Shown in pieces: positions 1 through 9,002 of a stretch of DNA of 59,681 nucleotides (position 1 is the first letter of the stretch; every line of letters begins with the position of its first letter). A model generated the notes under the pieces. It worked only from the letters and a program-made list of their open reading frames with translations. It was not told where the DNA came from and did not search any database. The DNA lies in NCBI RefSeq assembly GCF_025464955.1, contig NZ_JAODNM010000065.1, forward strand, positions 1-59,681, written 5' to 3'. The DNA comes from Amycolatopsis sp. GTDB taxonomy: Bacteria > Actinomycetota > Actinomycetes > Mycobacteriales > Pseudonocardiaceae. Both the position numbers and the translations under genes were made by a program.

Positions 1-110
1 TCGGACACGTCACCGAGCCAGGCACTCCACTCACCACACTGGCCCAGTTCCACGACTACCTGACCGCTTCGGGCATCACACCGGAAGACCCCAACAAACC
101 AACGCTTTAA
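1..110 (+). CDS. C-terminal end of an unidentified protein (partial)
   Basis: An open frame runs from base 3 to a TAA at 108-110 and gives the last 35 residues of a protein that begins outside the window, ending in GITPEDPNKPTL. Codon use is typical of high-GC actinomycetes, with G or C favoured in third positions. The tail is hydrophilic with one short helix-like stretch (LAQFHDYLTASG). I do not recognise the family from so little sequence, and a chance frame cannot be fully excluded. Confidence 0.45.
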   Translation, partial: GHVTEPGTPLTTLAQFHDYLTASGITPEDPNKPTL

Positions 111-534
111 TTATCGGCAAGACCTTAAAGGGGGTCGGGGTGGTCGGTTCTGTCCACAGCAGCAAGGACCGGGGCGAGTGGGTGCTGGTAGCGGAACTGA
201 GGGCCAGTCACGTCGTGCGGGTGGCGCTGGTGATGGCGATGTGACTGCTGGGGCTCCCGAAGGCACTCTCGGTAGGGCAGAGACGTCGTCAAGGCCTAGT
301 TGAGTACGCCTTACGCCATGAAGGTGGCCTTCACGACACGTCACAACGCAGCGGAGGGGCAGTCGGGGGCGCCTCGCGTGGGCGGCTTGGCCCGCGTCCT
401 TGCTTCTGTGGACTGGAGGTTGGGAATTCAGGTGCGGCGCGTGAACGGGGGTTTGGGCTGATGGGAAGGGGTATCGGGGGGTCGGTGGAAAGAGGTTTGG
501 ACCTCGTGTAAAGTATCTCTTGTACGGAAAACGG
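111..534. other. Non-coding stretch before tRNA-fMet
   Basis: I see no convincing gene in these 424 bases. The long minus-strand frame across it is proline/arginine-rich and has no recognisable domain. At 149-175 there is a phrase (cagcaaggaccggggc) that is also present near 58341, and at 316-332 a short half-palindrome around gaaggtggccttc. A loose promoter pair TTGGAC (497-502) and TTGTAC (520-525), 17 bp apart, could drive the tRNA, but the match is weak. Confidence 0.5.
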
Positions 535-608
535 CGCGGGGTGGAGCAGCTCGGTAGCTCGCTGGGCTCATAACCCAGAGGTCGCAGGTTCAAATCCTGT
601 CCCCGCTA
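535..608 (+). tRNA. Initiator tRNA-fMet (CAT anticodon)
   Basis: The cloverleaf folds by eye. The acceptor stem is CGCGGGG/CCCCGCT, the anticodon arm CTGGG-CTCATAA-CCCAG has anticodon CAT, and the T arm is GCAGG-TTCAAAT-CCTGT, followed by discriminator A608. Two initiator hallmarks are present: the first acceptor pair is an unpaired C1-T72, and the anticodon stem ends in three G-C pairs next to the loop. The 3' CCA is not encoded (ACA follows). A strong hairpin terminator lies ten bases downstream. Confidence 0.97.
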
Positions 609-617
609 CAAAGACGG

Positions 618-657
618 AGACCCCTATTCGCGGAATGCGCGAATGGGGGTCTTTTTC
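618..657 (+). terminator. Rho-independent terminator of tRNA-fMet
   Basis: A long inverted repeat (AGACCCCTATTCGCG against CGCGAATGGGGGTCT, with a short loop) is followed by TTTTT. It sits right after the tRNA and is a strong intrinsic terminator. A second CCCC/GGGG-rich palindrome follows at 662-730. The tmRNA at 9003 is followed by a very similar arrangement. Confidence 0.9.
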
Positions 658-822
658 GCATACCCTGGGGGTGCGACCCCCAGACCCCGCCCAAGGAGGG
701 CTCCGCCCCCTTGGATCCCCCGTGGGGCTCCGCCCCTTGCCCCCGGGTGACGTGGGCACCTGGGTGGGAACGTGCGGGTTGGTGTGTGGCGTGGCGCCTG
801 GGGGGCGTCCGGCTTGGTGAGG

Positions 823-881
823 TGGGGCACTGGGCGGGGGTGGTCGGGGCGGGGGAGTCGGGGGTGGGGGAGTGGGTTGGG
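823..881 (+). other. G-run cluster, potential G-quadruplex
   Basis: On the plus strand this stretch holds repeated runs of three to five G (gggcggggg, cggggcggggg, gggggtggggg, gtgggttggg) with loops of one to four bases, enough for at least one intramolecular G-quadruplex. More G runs follow at 890-905. It lies between the tRNA terminator and the padR-like gene, where no reading frame is convincing. Confidence 0.5.
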
Positions 882-943
882 CCGTTTGCGTGGGGGGTGG
901 GGTTATCGGGTGGAGTAGTTGTGGTTGCGGTGCGTGGTCGGGT

Positions 944-1025
944 CCTTTGTGGACAGGGGTCGGATTGGGCCGAACGAGCGGAACTCACTAGCCACAATGG
1001 ACAGATCCGCTGGCCACTGTGGACA
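944..1025 (+). promoter_or_regulatory. Repeated TGGACA motifs upstream of the PadR-like gene
   Basis: Three related 12-mers are present: CCTTTGTGGACA (944-955), CCACAATGGACA (992-1003) and CCACTGTGGACA (1014-1025). The last two are direct repeats 22 bp apart, about two helical turns, so they would face the same side of the DNA. They end 30 bp before the padR-like start. They could be an autoregulatory operator. They also resemble the actinobacterial DnaA box read backwards (TGTGGACAA), so a DnaA link is an alternative. Confidence 0.4.
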
Positions 1026-1054
1026 CAGGGGCGCAGAAGTGGGAACGTAGAGGG

Positions 1055-1555
1055 GTGTCCGAATTGAATGCAACTGCCGCCGCACTACTCGGTCTCCTCC
1101 ACGACGGTCCCGCCACAGGTGGGCAACTCGTCGCCGGAGCGGGCGAGCGGTTCGGTGCCTTCTTCAGCGTCACTCGCAGCCAGGTCTACCGCGAGCTCCC
1201 CGCGCTGTCGAAGGAAGGCCTGGTCCGCCTCGGCAAGCAGGGCCCCCGTTCCAGCCAGCAGTACGTGATCACCGCCGCCGGAAAGAAGGCCTTCAAGACC
1301 TGGCTGTCTTCCGACCCCGGCCCTGACCACCTGCGTAGCCCGCTCATCCTGCGGCTCGTGCACGCCGCCTCGCTGACGGCGAAGCAGCGCACCGCGCTGC
1401 TCGACTCGGCCCGCGCGACCTACACCCAGGAGCTCGACGAGGCCAAAGCCTCGACGAAGGCCGCGGAGGACCCGTACGCCAAGGCGGTGTCCGAGTTCGC
1501 CCAGGCACACGCCAAGGCCGCCATCAAGCTCCTCGAATCGATCCCGCAGGCCTAA
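1055..1555 (+). CDS. PadR-like transcriptional regulator
   Basis: Cytoplasmic DNA-binding protein of about 166 residues. The N-terminal half has the winged-helix pattern of PadR proteins ([20 protein letters not shown], then a recognition segment [20 protein letters not shown], then a wing ending [13 protein letters not shown]). The C-terminal half is a helical dimerisation region rich in Ala and Lys, like the PadR C-terminal domain. I chose the GTG at 1055 over an upstream ATG at 1019, because the 12 extra residues lie outside the domain and overlap the repeated TGGACA motifs. The gene stands alone. The ligand is unknown; many relatives sense toxic small molecules and repress neighbouring genes. 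Confidence 0.8.
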   Translation: MSELNATAAALLGLLHDGPATGGQLVAGAGERFGAFFSVTRSQVYRELPALSKEGLVRLGKQGPRSSQQYVITAAGKKAFKTWLSSDPGPDHLRSPLILRLVHAASLTAKQRTALLDSARATYTQELDEAKASTKAAEDPYAKAVSEFAQAHAKAAIKLLESIPQA

Positions 1556-1664
1556 GCCCAAGAGCGCATCTCCGCCCTCTCGCCGCCGGTGGACAGCCCC
1601 CTCAACAGGGCCGTCCGCCGGCGCCGGGGTATTCCCGGATGAGATCGTCCCGCCTTTTGCCGTA

Positions 1665-2780
1665 ATGTGGACCGATGTGAGCTTCGAGTTTGAGACAGAT
1701 CTGAAGGACCTGGCGGGCAAGCTGTCGCAGGTCGAGTCCGTGATGGATCTGGACGACCTGCGCGCGCAGGTGGACGCCCTGGAGCAGGAGGCGTCGCTCC
1801 CGAACCTCTGGGACGACCCCGAGACCGCCCAGCGGGTCACCAGCCAGCTTTCCCACAAGCAGAGTGAGCTTCGGCGCGTGTCCGAGCTGCGGTCCCGCCT
1901 GGACGACGTCGGCGTGCTCTACGAGCTGGCCCAGGACGAGGGTGACGCCGCGAGTCTCGCCGAGGTTGAGGGTGAGTTCGCGCAGCTGTCCAAGGACATC
2001 GACGTGCTCGAGGTGCGGACGCTCCTCAACGGCGAGTACGACGACCGTAACGCGGTGGTGACGATCCGTTCCGAAGCCGGCGGCGTCGACGCGGCGGACT
2101 GGGCCGAGATGCTCATGCGGATGTATATCCGCTGGGCCGAGCGCCACGGGTACCCCACGGACGTCTACGACATCTCCTACGCGGAAGAGGCCGGCATCAA
2201 GTCGGCTACTTTCAAGGTCACCGCGCCGTACGTCTACGGCACGCTCTCGGTCGAGCAGGGCACCCACCGGCTCGTCCGGATCTCGCCGTTCGACAACCAG
2301 AGTCGCCGCCAGACCTCCTTCGCCCACGTCGAGGTGCTCCCCGAGGTCGAGGAGGTCGACCACGTGGAGATCCCCGAAAAGGACATCCGCGTCGACGTCT
2401 ACCGGTCGTCCGGCCCCGGCGGGCAGAGCGTCAACACCACGGACTCCGCGGTGCGGCTCACCCACATCCCGACCGGCGTCGTGGTCTCTTGCCAGAACGA
2501 GAAGTCGCAGCTGCAGAACAAGGTCGCCGCGATGAAGGTCCTGCAGGCGAAACTGCTGCAGCGCAAGAAGATCGAGGAACGGGCCGAAATGGACGCGCTG
2601 AAGGACGGCGGCTCCAGCTGGGGCAACCAGATGCGCTCCTACGTCCTGCACCCGTACCAGATGGTCAAGGACCTGCGGACCGAGTACGAGGTCGGCAACC
2701 CGTCCGCGGTGCTCGACGGCGACATCGACGGCTTCCTCGAAGCCGGGATCCGCTGGCGCAAGCAGTCCACCCTCGCGTAA
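1665..2780 (+). CDS. prfB: Peptide chain release factor 2
   Basis: Class I release factor that reads UGA and UAA in the ribosomal A site and hydrolyses peptidyl-tRNA. The codon-recognition tripeptide SPF (RISPFDNQ, about residue 207) marks it as RF2 rather than RF1, and the catalytic GGQ is in [17 protein letters not shown] (about residue 249). Length (371 aa) is normal. The frame is continuous, so the programmed +1 frameshift with an internal TGA seen in E. coli prfB is absent. There is no clear ribosome binding site before ATG 1665; a GTG at 1677 is the alternative start. It heads the prfB-ftsE-ftsX-smpB block common in actinobacteria. Confidence 0.97.
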   Translation: MWTDVSFEFETDLKDLAGKLSQVESVMDLDDLRAQVDALEQEASLPNLWDDPETAQRVTSQLSHKQSELRRVSELRSRLDDVGVLYELAQDEGDAASLAEVEGEFAQLSKDIDVLEVRTLLNGEYDDRNAVVTIRSEAGGVDAADWAEMLMRMYIRWAERHGYPTDVYDISYAEEAGIKSATFKVTAPYVYGTLSVEQGTHRLVRISPFDNQSRRQTSFAHVEVLPEVEEVDHVEIPEKDIRVDVYRSSGPGGQSVNTTDSAVRLTHIPTGVVVSCQNEKSQLQNKVAAMKVLQAKLLQRKKIEERAEMDALKDGGSSWGNQMRSYVLHPYQMVKDLRTEYEVGNPSAVLDGDIDGFLEAGIRWRKQSTLA

Positions 2781-2849
2781 TCGTTTGCCGGACCCCTTCG
2801 GCCCCACGCAACCAGGGCTTAACGGGCGGCATGGGTAGGATGCCGAATC

Positions 2850-3539
2850 GTGATCCGGCTCGAAGAGGTATCCAAGGCCTACAAGACCTCGACCCGTCCT
2901 GCCCTGGACAAAGTCTCGGTCGAGATCGACAAGGGTGAGTTCGTTTTCCTCATCGGTCCTTCGGGATCGGGAAAATCGACCTTCCTTCGGCTCCTCCTGC
3001 GCGAGGAGGTGCCCAGCAGGGGTCGCGTGATGGTGTCCAACTTCGACGTTGCCAAGATGCCCCGGCGCCGGGTCCCCCGCCTGCGCCAGACGATCGGCTG
3101 CGTGTTCCAGGACTTCCGGTTGCTGGCGAACAAGACCGTCGCGGAGAACGTGGCGTTCGCGCTCGAGGTCATCGGCAAGCCGAAGCTGACCATCCGCAAG
3201 GTGGTGCCCGAGGTCCTCGAGCTCGTCGGCCTCGACGGCAAGGCGGACAGGCTGCCCAACGAGCTCTCCGGTGGTGAGCAGCAGCGTGTCGCGATCGCCA
3301 GGGCGTTCGTCAACCGGCCGCTGGTGCTGCTCGCCGACGAGCCGACCGGAAACCTCGACCCGGACACCAGCCAGGACATCATGCTGCTGCTGGAGCGGAT
3401 CAACCGCACCGGCACGACCGTGCTGATGGCCACGCACGACCATTCCATCGTCGACTCGATGCGTCGTCGCGTCGTCGAACTGCAGCTCGGCAGGGTGGTC
3501 CGCGACGACGCGCGAGGGGTCTACGGCGTCGGCCGCTAG
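2850..3539 (+). CDS. ftsE: Cell-division ABC transporter ATPase FtsE
   Basis: ATPase of the FtsEX complex, which sits on the inner face of the membrane at the septum and drives peptidoglycan hydrolases across it by ATP-dependent shape change. It has Walker [10 protein letters not shown] (about residues 34-42), the Q-loop in VFQDFRL, signature [15 protein letters not shown], Walker [14 protein letters not shown] and the switch His in ATHDHSIV. At 229 aa it is typical. It starts at GTG 2850 and its partner ftsX begins 66 bp after its stop. Confidence 0.97.
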   Translation: MIRLEEVSKAYKTSTRPALDKVSVEIDKGEFVFLIGPSGSGKSTFLRLLLREEVPSRGRVMVSNFDVAKMPRRRVPRLRQTIGCVFQDFRLLANKTVAENVAFALEVIGKPKLTIRKVVPEVLELVGLDGKADRLPNELSGGEQQRVAIARAFVNRPLVLLADEPTGNLDPDTSQDIMLLLERINRTGTTVLMATHDHSIVDSMRRRVVELQLGRVVRDDARGVYGVGR

Positions 3540-3605
3540 TCCCGCTCTCCCAACCCCCGCCACCCCGCTCCACCAGCCCCCGACCCACAAGGGACATCCA
3601 CCCCG

Positions 3606-4505
3606 ATGCGTGCCAGTTTCGTGTTCAGCGAGGTCCTCACCGGTCTTCGCCGGAACATCACGATGACCATCGCGATGATCCTCACCACCGCGGTCTCGCT
3701 CGCCATGCTCGGCGGTGGCCTGCTGATCGTGCGAACCATCGACAAGATGAAGACCAACTACATGGCCGACGTCGAAGTGGCCGTGTACCTCGTCGACGAC
3801 ATCAGCGCCAACGACAAGAACTGCGCGCAGGAGCTCTGCCAGTCGATCCGCCAGCAGCTGGAGAACAACCCGGCCGTCGACTCCGTCGTGTTCGAGAACC
3901 GTGACGCGGCGTACGAGCGGTTCAAGAAGATCTTCGAAAGCCAGCCCGAACTGGTCGCGCTGGCCCGCCCGGAGGCCCTGCCGGCGTCGTTCCACGTCAA
4001 GCTCAAGGACCCGCAGCGCAGCGCGGTGATCGTGCAGCAGTTCACCGGCAAGCCCGGTGTCAGCAAGGTCGACGACCAGAACAAGTTCCTCGACCGGTTC
4101 TTCAACAGCCTGAACACCGTCCGCAACATCACCTTCTTCGTCGCGCTGTTCCAGGCCGTCGCGGCCCTGTTGCTGATCTCCAACACCATCCAGGTGTCGG
4201 CGTTCACCCGCCGGACGGAGGTGGGGATCATGCGGCTGGTCGGCGCGACACGCTGGTATACCCAGCTGCCCTTCCTGCTGGAGGCGGTGGTCGCCGGCCT
4301 GGTCGGTGCGGTGCTGGCGATCGTGTTCCTGGTGGTCGGCAAGCTGGTGTTCTTCGACAGCCTGCTTTCGGCGACCGGTGGCGCGATCCCGGCGATTTCG
4401 ATGTTTGACGTGCTGTTCCCGGTGACACCGATCCTGCTCGCCGTGTCGATGCTCATCTCGGCCGTGACCGGTTACGTCACCTTGCGCCTTTATGTCCGGC
4501 ATTAG
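3606..4505 (+). CDS. ftsX: Cell-division ABC transporter permease FtsX
   Basis: Membrane half of FtsEX. It has a short cytoplasmic N-terminus and a first membrane helix at about residues 21-43. A large extracellular domain (about 50-165) follows, with two cysteines in NDKNCAQELCQSIR, a pair also seen in mycobacterial FtsX. Three more membrane helices end at the C-terminus (YVTLRLYVRH). The extracellular domain is the part that contacts peptidoglycan hydrolases in relatives (RipC in mycobacteria). ATG 3606 follows a GGGA-type ribosome site (cacaagggaca). Confidence 0.97.
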   Translation: MRASFVFSEVLTGLRRNITMTIAMILTTAVSLAMLGGGLLIVRTIDKMKTNYMADVEVAVYLVDDISANDKNCAQELCQSIRQQLENNPAVDSVVFENRDAAYERFKKIFESQPELVALARPEALPASFHVKLKDPQRSAVIVQQFTGKPGVSKVDDQNKFLDRFFNSLNTVRNITFFVALFQAVAALLLISNTIQVSAFTRRTEVGIMRLVGATRWYTQLPFLLEAVVAGLVGAVLAIVFLVVGKLVFFDSLLSATGGAIPAISMFDVLFPVTPILLAVSMLISAVTGYVTLRLYVRH

Positions 4506-4560
4506 TCCCCGGCGGTAAAACCCCTCCGCTCACTCACAGGAACTCACGTAGAGTCGTCAT

Positions 4561-5040
4561 ATGCCCAAGGAACGCGGCCAGAAGGTCATCGTGTCGAACC
4601 GCAAAGCGCGGCACGATTACTCCATCCTGGACACCTACGAAGCCGGACTCGTGCTCGTCGGTACCGAGGTGAAGAGCCTGCGCGCGGGCAAGGCATCGCT
4701 GCAGGAGGCCTTCGCCACCGTCGACGACGGCGAGGTGTGGCTGCGCAACGTGCACATCCCGGAGTACACGCAGGGCACGTGGACCAACCACATGCCCAAG
4801 CGGAACCGGAAGCTGCTGCTGCACCGCCGCGAGATCGAGAAGCTCCTTGACAAGACCAAGGCGAGCGGACTCAGCATCGTCCCGCTGTCGATGTACTTCA
4901 AGGACGGCAAGGTCAAGGTCGAGATCGCGCTGGCCAAGGGTAAGAAGTCCTACGACAAGCGGCAGGACATCGCCAAGCGCGACGCCGGCCGCGAGGTCAG
5001 CCGCGCGATGGGGCGTGCCCTCAAAGGACGGTTCGATTGA
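4561..5040 (+). CDS. smpB: SsrA-binding protein SmpB
   Basis: Small RNA-binding partner of tmRNA in trans-translation, which rescues ribosomes stalled on broken mRNA and tags the nascent chain for proteolysis. The conserved core is complete: [44 protein letters not shown] and [22 protein letters not shown], then the basic tail [19 protein letters not shown] whose helix enters the mRNA channel. Its 159 residues are the usual size. The partner RNA gene ssrA is about 4 kb downstream (9003). The stop codon overlaps the TTG start of the next gene by 4 bp. Confidence 0.98.
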   Translation: MPKERGQKVIVSNRKARHDYSILDTYEAGLVLVGTEVKSLRAGKASLQEAFATVDDGEVWLRNVHIPEYTQGTWTNHMPKRNRKLLLHRREIEKLLDKTKASGLSIVPLSMYFKDGKVKVEIALAKGKKSYDKRQDIAKRDAGREVSRAMGRALKGRFD

Positions 5041-5933
5041 CGCTCGGGCCCGCCACCGATGCCGACGTCCTGCCCTGGGTGCGTTCGCTGGGGCTGGACG
5101 GGCTCGTCGACCTGCACCTGCACTTCTTGCCCGAACCGGTGATGGACAAGGTCTGGGCGTACTTCGACCAGGCTGAGGAGCACTACGGCATGCCGTGGCC
5201 GGTCCACTACCGGACGTCGGAGGGCGAGCGGCTCGAGACGCTGAGGTCCTTGGGCGTGCGCAGGTTCGCGCCGCTGGTGTACCCGCACAAGCCGGGCATG
5301 GGCGAGTGGCTCACGACGTGGGCCCTCGAGTTCGCCGCCCGCGTGCCCGAAGCTGTTCCCACAGCGACGTTCTATCCGGAGCCTTCAGCGGCGTCCTATG
5401 TGGAAGCTGCGGTACGCGCCGGCGCACGGTGCGTGAAGGCGCACGTGCAGGTGGGCGGTTACGACCCGCGTGACGAGCTCCTGGACGGCGTGTGGGCGGT
5501 CCTCGCGGATGCCGGGGTACCGGTGGTGATCCACTGTGGACATGGACCGTTGAAGGGGCGCTACACGGGTCTCGACGTCTTCGGCGAGGTTCTTACGCGC
5601 TATCCCGAACTCACCGCTGTCCTGGCCCATGCCGGTATGCCCGAGTTCGACGACGCGTTGGCGCTGGTCGAGCGGTTTCCGCGGGTGTATCTCGATACCA
5701 CCATGGTCGGCGTCCCGTTCAGCGAGCGGATGTCGCCGCTGCCCCGGGACTGGACGGCCAGGCTCGCCGACGTCGGCGACCGGGTGGCGCTGGGTACGGA
5801 TTTCCCCAACATTCCGTATTCCTACGCAACTCAGCTCCGAGCGATCGCCGGCTGGGCCGCGGACGACCGCCTGGGCGACCCGTTTCTGCGTGCCGTCCTG
5901 CACGACACGCCGGCGAAACTGCTAGGGCTCTAG
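5037..5933 (+). CDS. Amidohydrolase-2 family metal-dependent hydrolase
   Basis: A TIM-barrel hydrolase of the amidohydrolase-2 type. The metal-binding residues expected of the family are visible: HxH in VDLHLHFLP (about residue 24), Lys in CVKAHVQVG, His in VVIHCGHGP, His in VLAHAGMPE and the late Asp in [12 protein letters not shown]. Relatives decarboxylate or hydrolyse aromatic or cyclic acids; the substrate here cannot be told. The start is TTG 5037, whose codon overlaps the smpB stop, which implies translational coupling in the same transcript. The stop overlaps that of the convergent gene at 5930. Confidence 0.85.
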   Translation: MTLGPATDADVLPWVRSLGLDGLVDLHLHFLPEPVMDKVWAYFDQAEEHYGMPWPVHYRTSEGERLETLRSLGVRRFAPLVYPHKPGMGEWLTTWALEFAARVPEAVPTATFYPEPSAASYVEAAVRAGARCVKAHVQVGGYDPRDELLDGVWAVLADAGVPVVIHCGHGPLKGRYTGLDVFGEVLTRYPELTAVLAHAGMPEFDDALALVERFPRVYLDTTMVGVPFSERMSPLPRDWTARLADVGDRVALGTDFPNIPYSYATQLRAIAGWAADDRLGDPFLRAVLHDTPAKLLGL

Positions 5934-6157
5934 CTTCCGCAGACTTCGTCGGGAGTCGTCACCGTGCAAAGCCGGTATTCCCAACCGCTTTCGTTCGTGT
6001 AATCCAGCGAGTACAGTGTTTCGATTTTCGGGCCGTCGTGGAGGTGCACATGCCGCATCACGGTGCCGCGCACCGGTTCCGCGTCGCTGAGTTCCTGCAC
6101 GCGGCCGTCCAATGGTCCGCCGAAGAAGCGGACGTTCTGCTCGGACGGGGCAACCAT
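5930..6157 (-). CDS. Small conserved-looking hypothetical protein
   Basis: A 75-residue protein with no signal peptide or membrane segment. It contains RFFGGPLDGRVQELSDAEP and YSLDYTNESGWEYRL. The first motif, GGPLDGR, is a recurrent opening in small actinobacterial proteins of unknown function. The start ATG is preceded by a strong GAAGGAG ribosome site at a good distance, which supports it as a real gene. It converges on the amidohydrolase gene with overlapping stops. Function unknown. Confidence 0.7.
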   Translation of the reverse strand: MVAPSEQNVRFFGGPLDGRVQELSDAEPVRGTVMRHVHLHDGPKIETLYSLDYTNESGWEYRLCTVTTPDEVCGS

Positions 6158-6287
6158 CGAAACTCCTTCCTCGGCACCCGGAGGGTCAACGTCCGACCAT
6201 GGTAGGTGAGTAAGGGCTTCGTCGCCGCCGTCAGATCGGGTGACTTCCGCTAAAAAGGACCACTTTCTTTCCGGTTCAGCCGAGCTT

Positions 6288-6932
6288 TCAGGTTCGGCCG
6301 AGATAGGTGAGAACGGCCCGGACCCGGCGATGTTCCACCGCGCTCGCTTCGAGTCCGAGCTTCGAGAAAATGTTGCCGATGTGTTTTTCGACGGCGCCGT
6401 GGGACACCACGAGCGAGTTCGCGATAGCGGTGTTGGAGAGGCCCTGCGCCATCAGTCCGAGCACTTCGGACTCGCGCGCGGTGAGTGCGTCGAGTGGGTT
6501 CTTGCGGCCGCGGGCCATCAGCTGGGCGATCACGTCCGGGTCGATGGCGGTTCCGCCCGCCGCGACCCGGCGGACCGCGTCGAGGAAGTCGGCCACGTCG
6601 GCGACCCGTTCCTTCAGCAGGTAACCGACTCCGCCCGCCCCGCCGGACAACAGCTCGACGGCGTAGCTTTCTTCGACGTACTGCGAGAGCACCAGAACCG
6701 GCAGTCCCGGGATCTCCTGTCGGGCGCCGATCGCGGCTCGCAGGCCCTCGTCGGTGAACGTCGGCGGCATTCTGACGTCCACGATCGCGAGGTCCGGCCG
6801 GTGTTCCTTGACCGCGCCGAGCAGGTCTTCCCCGTTGTCCACCGCCGCCGCGGTTTCGATGCCCTCGTCCGCGAGCAGGCGTTGCAAACCGGCGCGCAGC
6901 AGGACGGCGTCCTCAGCGATCACTACCCGCAT
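6288..6932 (-). CDS. NarL/FixJ-type response regulator
   Basis: Receiver domain (about residues 1-120) with the acidic pair E7/D8 and phospho-acceptor D52 in AIVDVRMPP, followed by a LuxR-type helix-turn-helix (about 150-205: LTARESEVLGLMAQGLSNTA, then VSHGAVEKHIGNIFSKLGL). It is a DNA-binding activator or repressor controlled by phosphorylation. The histidine kinase lies immediately upstream in the same direction (6993-8132), so these form a two-component pair. What they regulate is not evident from the window. Confidence 0.93.
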   Translation of the reverse strand: MRVVIAEDAVLLRAGLQRLLADEGIETAAAVDNGEDLLGAVKEHRPDLAIVDVRMPPTFTDEGLRAAIGARQEIPGLPVLVLSQYVEESYAVELLSGGAGGVGYLLKERVADVADFLDAVRRVAAGGTAIDPDVIAQLMARGRKNPLDALTARESEVLGLMAQGLSNTAIANSLVVSHGAVEKHIGNIFSKLGLEASAVEHRRVRAVLTYLGRT

Positions 6933-6992
6933 GCGGGGCCCCCAGTGTCGTTGGTGAAAGTGGCTTCAGGCCACTATTCACTCACGACAGGG

Positions 6993-8132
6993 CTACCAAG
7001 TACACGGCAGGTCCGCACGGATGACGGTCGGACCGCCTGCCGGGCTGACCACGGTGATGACGCCGTCGATGGTGGCCGCGCGGTCGGCGAGGCCGGCAAG
7101 CCCGCCGCCGGGGCGGATCTCCGCGCCACCATGCCCGTTGTCGACGATCTCGACGACGACGTGGTCATCGGTGCGCCAGACGCGTACGCCTGCTTCGGTG
7201 GCGCCGGCGTGCTTGGCGATGTTGGTCAGTGTTTCGCCGACGATGAAGTACGCCGTGGTTTCGACCGCCGCCGGCGGGCGCGGCTCGACGTTCACCTCGA
7301 CGTCGACGTGGATCGGCGACTTGGCCGCCTGCGCGGACAGAGCCGCGTCGAGGCCCCTGTCGCCGAGCACAGCGGGGTAGATGCCGCGAGCTAGGTCCCT
7401 GAGCTCGGACACGGCGAGCTTCGCGTCCAGATGGGCCTCGTCGATCAGGGCTCGCAGGGCTTCCGGGTCGTTGTCCAACTTGGTCTTGGCCCGCCCGAGG
7501 CTCATCGCGACCGCGACCAGCCGCTGCTGGGCGCCGTCGTGCAGGTCTCGCTCGATCCGGCGGCGTTCGGCCTCCGCGGCGTCGACCCCGCGGGCCCTCG
7601 ACGCCTGGAGCCGCTCCGCCTTGACCTCGAGGCTCTTCGTCCGGCCCGGCCCGAGCAACGTCAGCGCGAGCTGGCCGTGGGCCCAGCCGATCCACGGGAC
7701 CACGAACATGGCCAGCGGAAGCAGCACGATCGACGCGATGCCGACCGCGAACTCCGCGATCCCGAGCGGGAACGAGATCATCAGGTAGACGAGGTCGCGC
7801 CAGGTCGACGGGTCGGTCAGGCGCGCCTGCCAGCGCCGCAGCAGGCCGGCGCTGTCGTCGACCGGCAGGCGCTCGGCGTCGGGCACCGGCGTGTCCAGCA
7901 TCCGCCGGACCCAGCGGCGCTCGAGGTTGCCGAACGCGCGCACCATGCTGGTGGTGCCGAGCAGGATGGGGATGCCGATCCAGATCACCACGGTGCTCAG
8001 GCCGACCGAGACGCCCACCACGATCAGCACGAACTGCACGATCCGCAGGACGAAGCTGAGCACCATGAACCCGATGGTCTTGGCCGGTCGAGTCCTCGGC
8101 TGGACCAGCACCGCGGACTGTTCGATCGTCAT
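6993..8132 (-). CDS. Membrane sensor histidine kinase (HisKA_3 type)
   Basis: Kinase of 379 residues. Two pairs of membrane helices (about residues 21-66 and 112-160) form a sensor module of the actinobacterial putative-sensor type. Next come the dimerisation helix with phospho-acceptor His198 in ERDLHDGAQQRL, and an HATPase domain with ETLTNIAKHAG (N box) and VDNGHGG. It would phosphorylate the downstream NarL-type regulator. Its start overlaps the stop of the upstream gene by 4 bp (ATGA), so three genes form one operon. Confidence 0.92.
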   Translation of the reverse strand: MTIEQSAVLVQPRTRPAKTIGFMVLSFVLRIVQFVLIVVGVSVGLSTVVIWIGIPILLGTTSMVRAFGNLERRWVRRMLDTPVPDAERLPVDDSAGLLRRWQARLTDPSTWRDLVYLMISFPLGIAEFAVGIASIVLLPLAMFVVPWIGWAHGQLALTLLGPGRTKSLEVKAERLQASRARGVDAAEAERRRIERDLHDGAQQRLVAVAMSLGRAKTKLDNDPEALRALIDEAHLDAKLAVSELRDLARGIYPAVLGDRGLDAALSAQAAKSPIHVDVEVNVEPRPPAAVETTAYFIVGETLTNIAKHAGATEAGVRVWRTDDHVVVEIVDNGHGGAEIRPGGGLAGLADRAATIDGVITVVSPAGGPTVIRADLPCTW

Positions 8133-8827
8133 GCCGTCACCATGTTCGTCGTTTCGGATCTCTCAGCGTAGTAGGCGAGGCGAGCGCGCTGAGCCGCTGT
8201 CGGACCGAGCAGGCTAGCCGCGAAGCGGACGTGGGTGCGGGCTAAACCCCTGGTCAACGCCACCGACACGGCAACGAAGAAGACACCGAGGGCAGCCCAG
8301 GGGAGCGCGGCGAGCGTCGAGTCGACGGTGATCCACCGGACGTCGAACGCGGGGAAGTAGTAGGCGTGCTCCGGCAGGTACCGGAAGTAGATCGGCAGGC
8401 CCACCAGCGCGAGACTGGTCGCCCAGAACGACACGACCAGGCAGAACTCGGCGACGCCGAGCGGGAAGAGCAGGAACAGGTAGACCATGTCCCGCCACGT
8501 CGAGACGTCGCGGAGCCGGGTCATCCAGCGTGACCGCTGGCCGGCGCCCTTCGGCAGCGGCAGGTACGGCAGCGGGATCAGCTCGTCGACCAGGCTGTAG
8601 ATCCTGGCGCGCTCGACCTTCGCGAAACCCCTGGCCAGCAGCAGCGCCAACGCCAGAATCGGCACTCCGACCCAGACGACGGCAGTGCCCACGCCCACCG
8701 ACAGCAGCGTGACCAGCAGAACGAAGCTCGCGATACCCAACGGCAGGTTCATCAGCAGGTAGAGCACGGAGCCGCCGATCGGCGTCCGGGACCGGTGTCC
8801 GTCGGCTGCGGCCTGGACCGGGATCAT
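8129..8827 (-). CDS. Stand-alone membrane sensor-domain protein
   Basis: A 232-residue membrane protein with four predicted helices in two pairs (about 19-66 and 110-190). The phrase STWRDMVYLFLLFPLGVAEF closely parallels STWRDLVYLMISFPLGIAEF in the neighbouring histidine kinase. It is therefore a free copy of the kinase's sensor module with no catalytic domain, first gene of a three-gene operon. It may form mixed complexes with the kinase or have arisen by duplication. The role is inferred from position only. Confidence 0.82.
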   Translation of the reverse strand: MIPVQAAADGHRSRTPIGGSVLYLLMNLPLGIASFVLLVTLLSVGVGTAVVWVGVPILALALLLARGFAKVERARIYSLVDELIPLPYLPLPKGAGQRSRWMTRLRDVSTWRDMVYLFLLFPLGVAEFCLVVSFWATSLALVGLPIYFRYLPEHAYYFPAFDVRWITVDSTLAALPWAALGVFFVAVSVALTRGLARTHVRFAASLLGPTAAQRARLAYYAERSETTNMVTA

Positions 8828-8968
8828 GGCTGGCTCCTCTCGAAGTGGTGACGGAAACCAGCATGCTCGGCGGGCCCGCGACCGGCCATGGTGCGCGCGG
8901 GCATCCCCCAGGTAGGGCTAGCCCCACCTGAACCCCCAGGCCAGGACTATGTCGCTTGCGGCGCGCGT

Positions 8969-8974
8969 TATGCT
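8969..8974 (+). promoter_or_regulatory. Probable -10 element of ssrA
   Basis: TATGCT fits the actinobacterial -10 pattern (TANNNT) and lies 28 bases before the mature tmRNA 5' end, consistent with a short processed leader. No clean -35 is seen at 17-18 bp, so this assignment is moderate at best. Confidence 0.4.
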
Positions 8975-9002
8975 GTACAGAAGGTTACGTCAGCAACCCG
9001 AC

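Noticed and set aside
535..660. tRNA-fMet as an integration site
   Set aside because: No integrase gene and no repeated 3' tRNA segment is found nearby.
1665..1740. Programmed frameshift in prfB
   Set aside because: The frame is open from the start with no internal TGA or CTTTGA slip site.
1602..4502. 966-codon minus-strand frame opposite prfB-ftsE-ftsX
   Set aside because: It is the antisense shadow of three certain genes. Its protein is Arg/His/Asp/Val-rich with no domain, as expected from GC-rich third positions read backwards.
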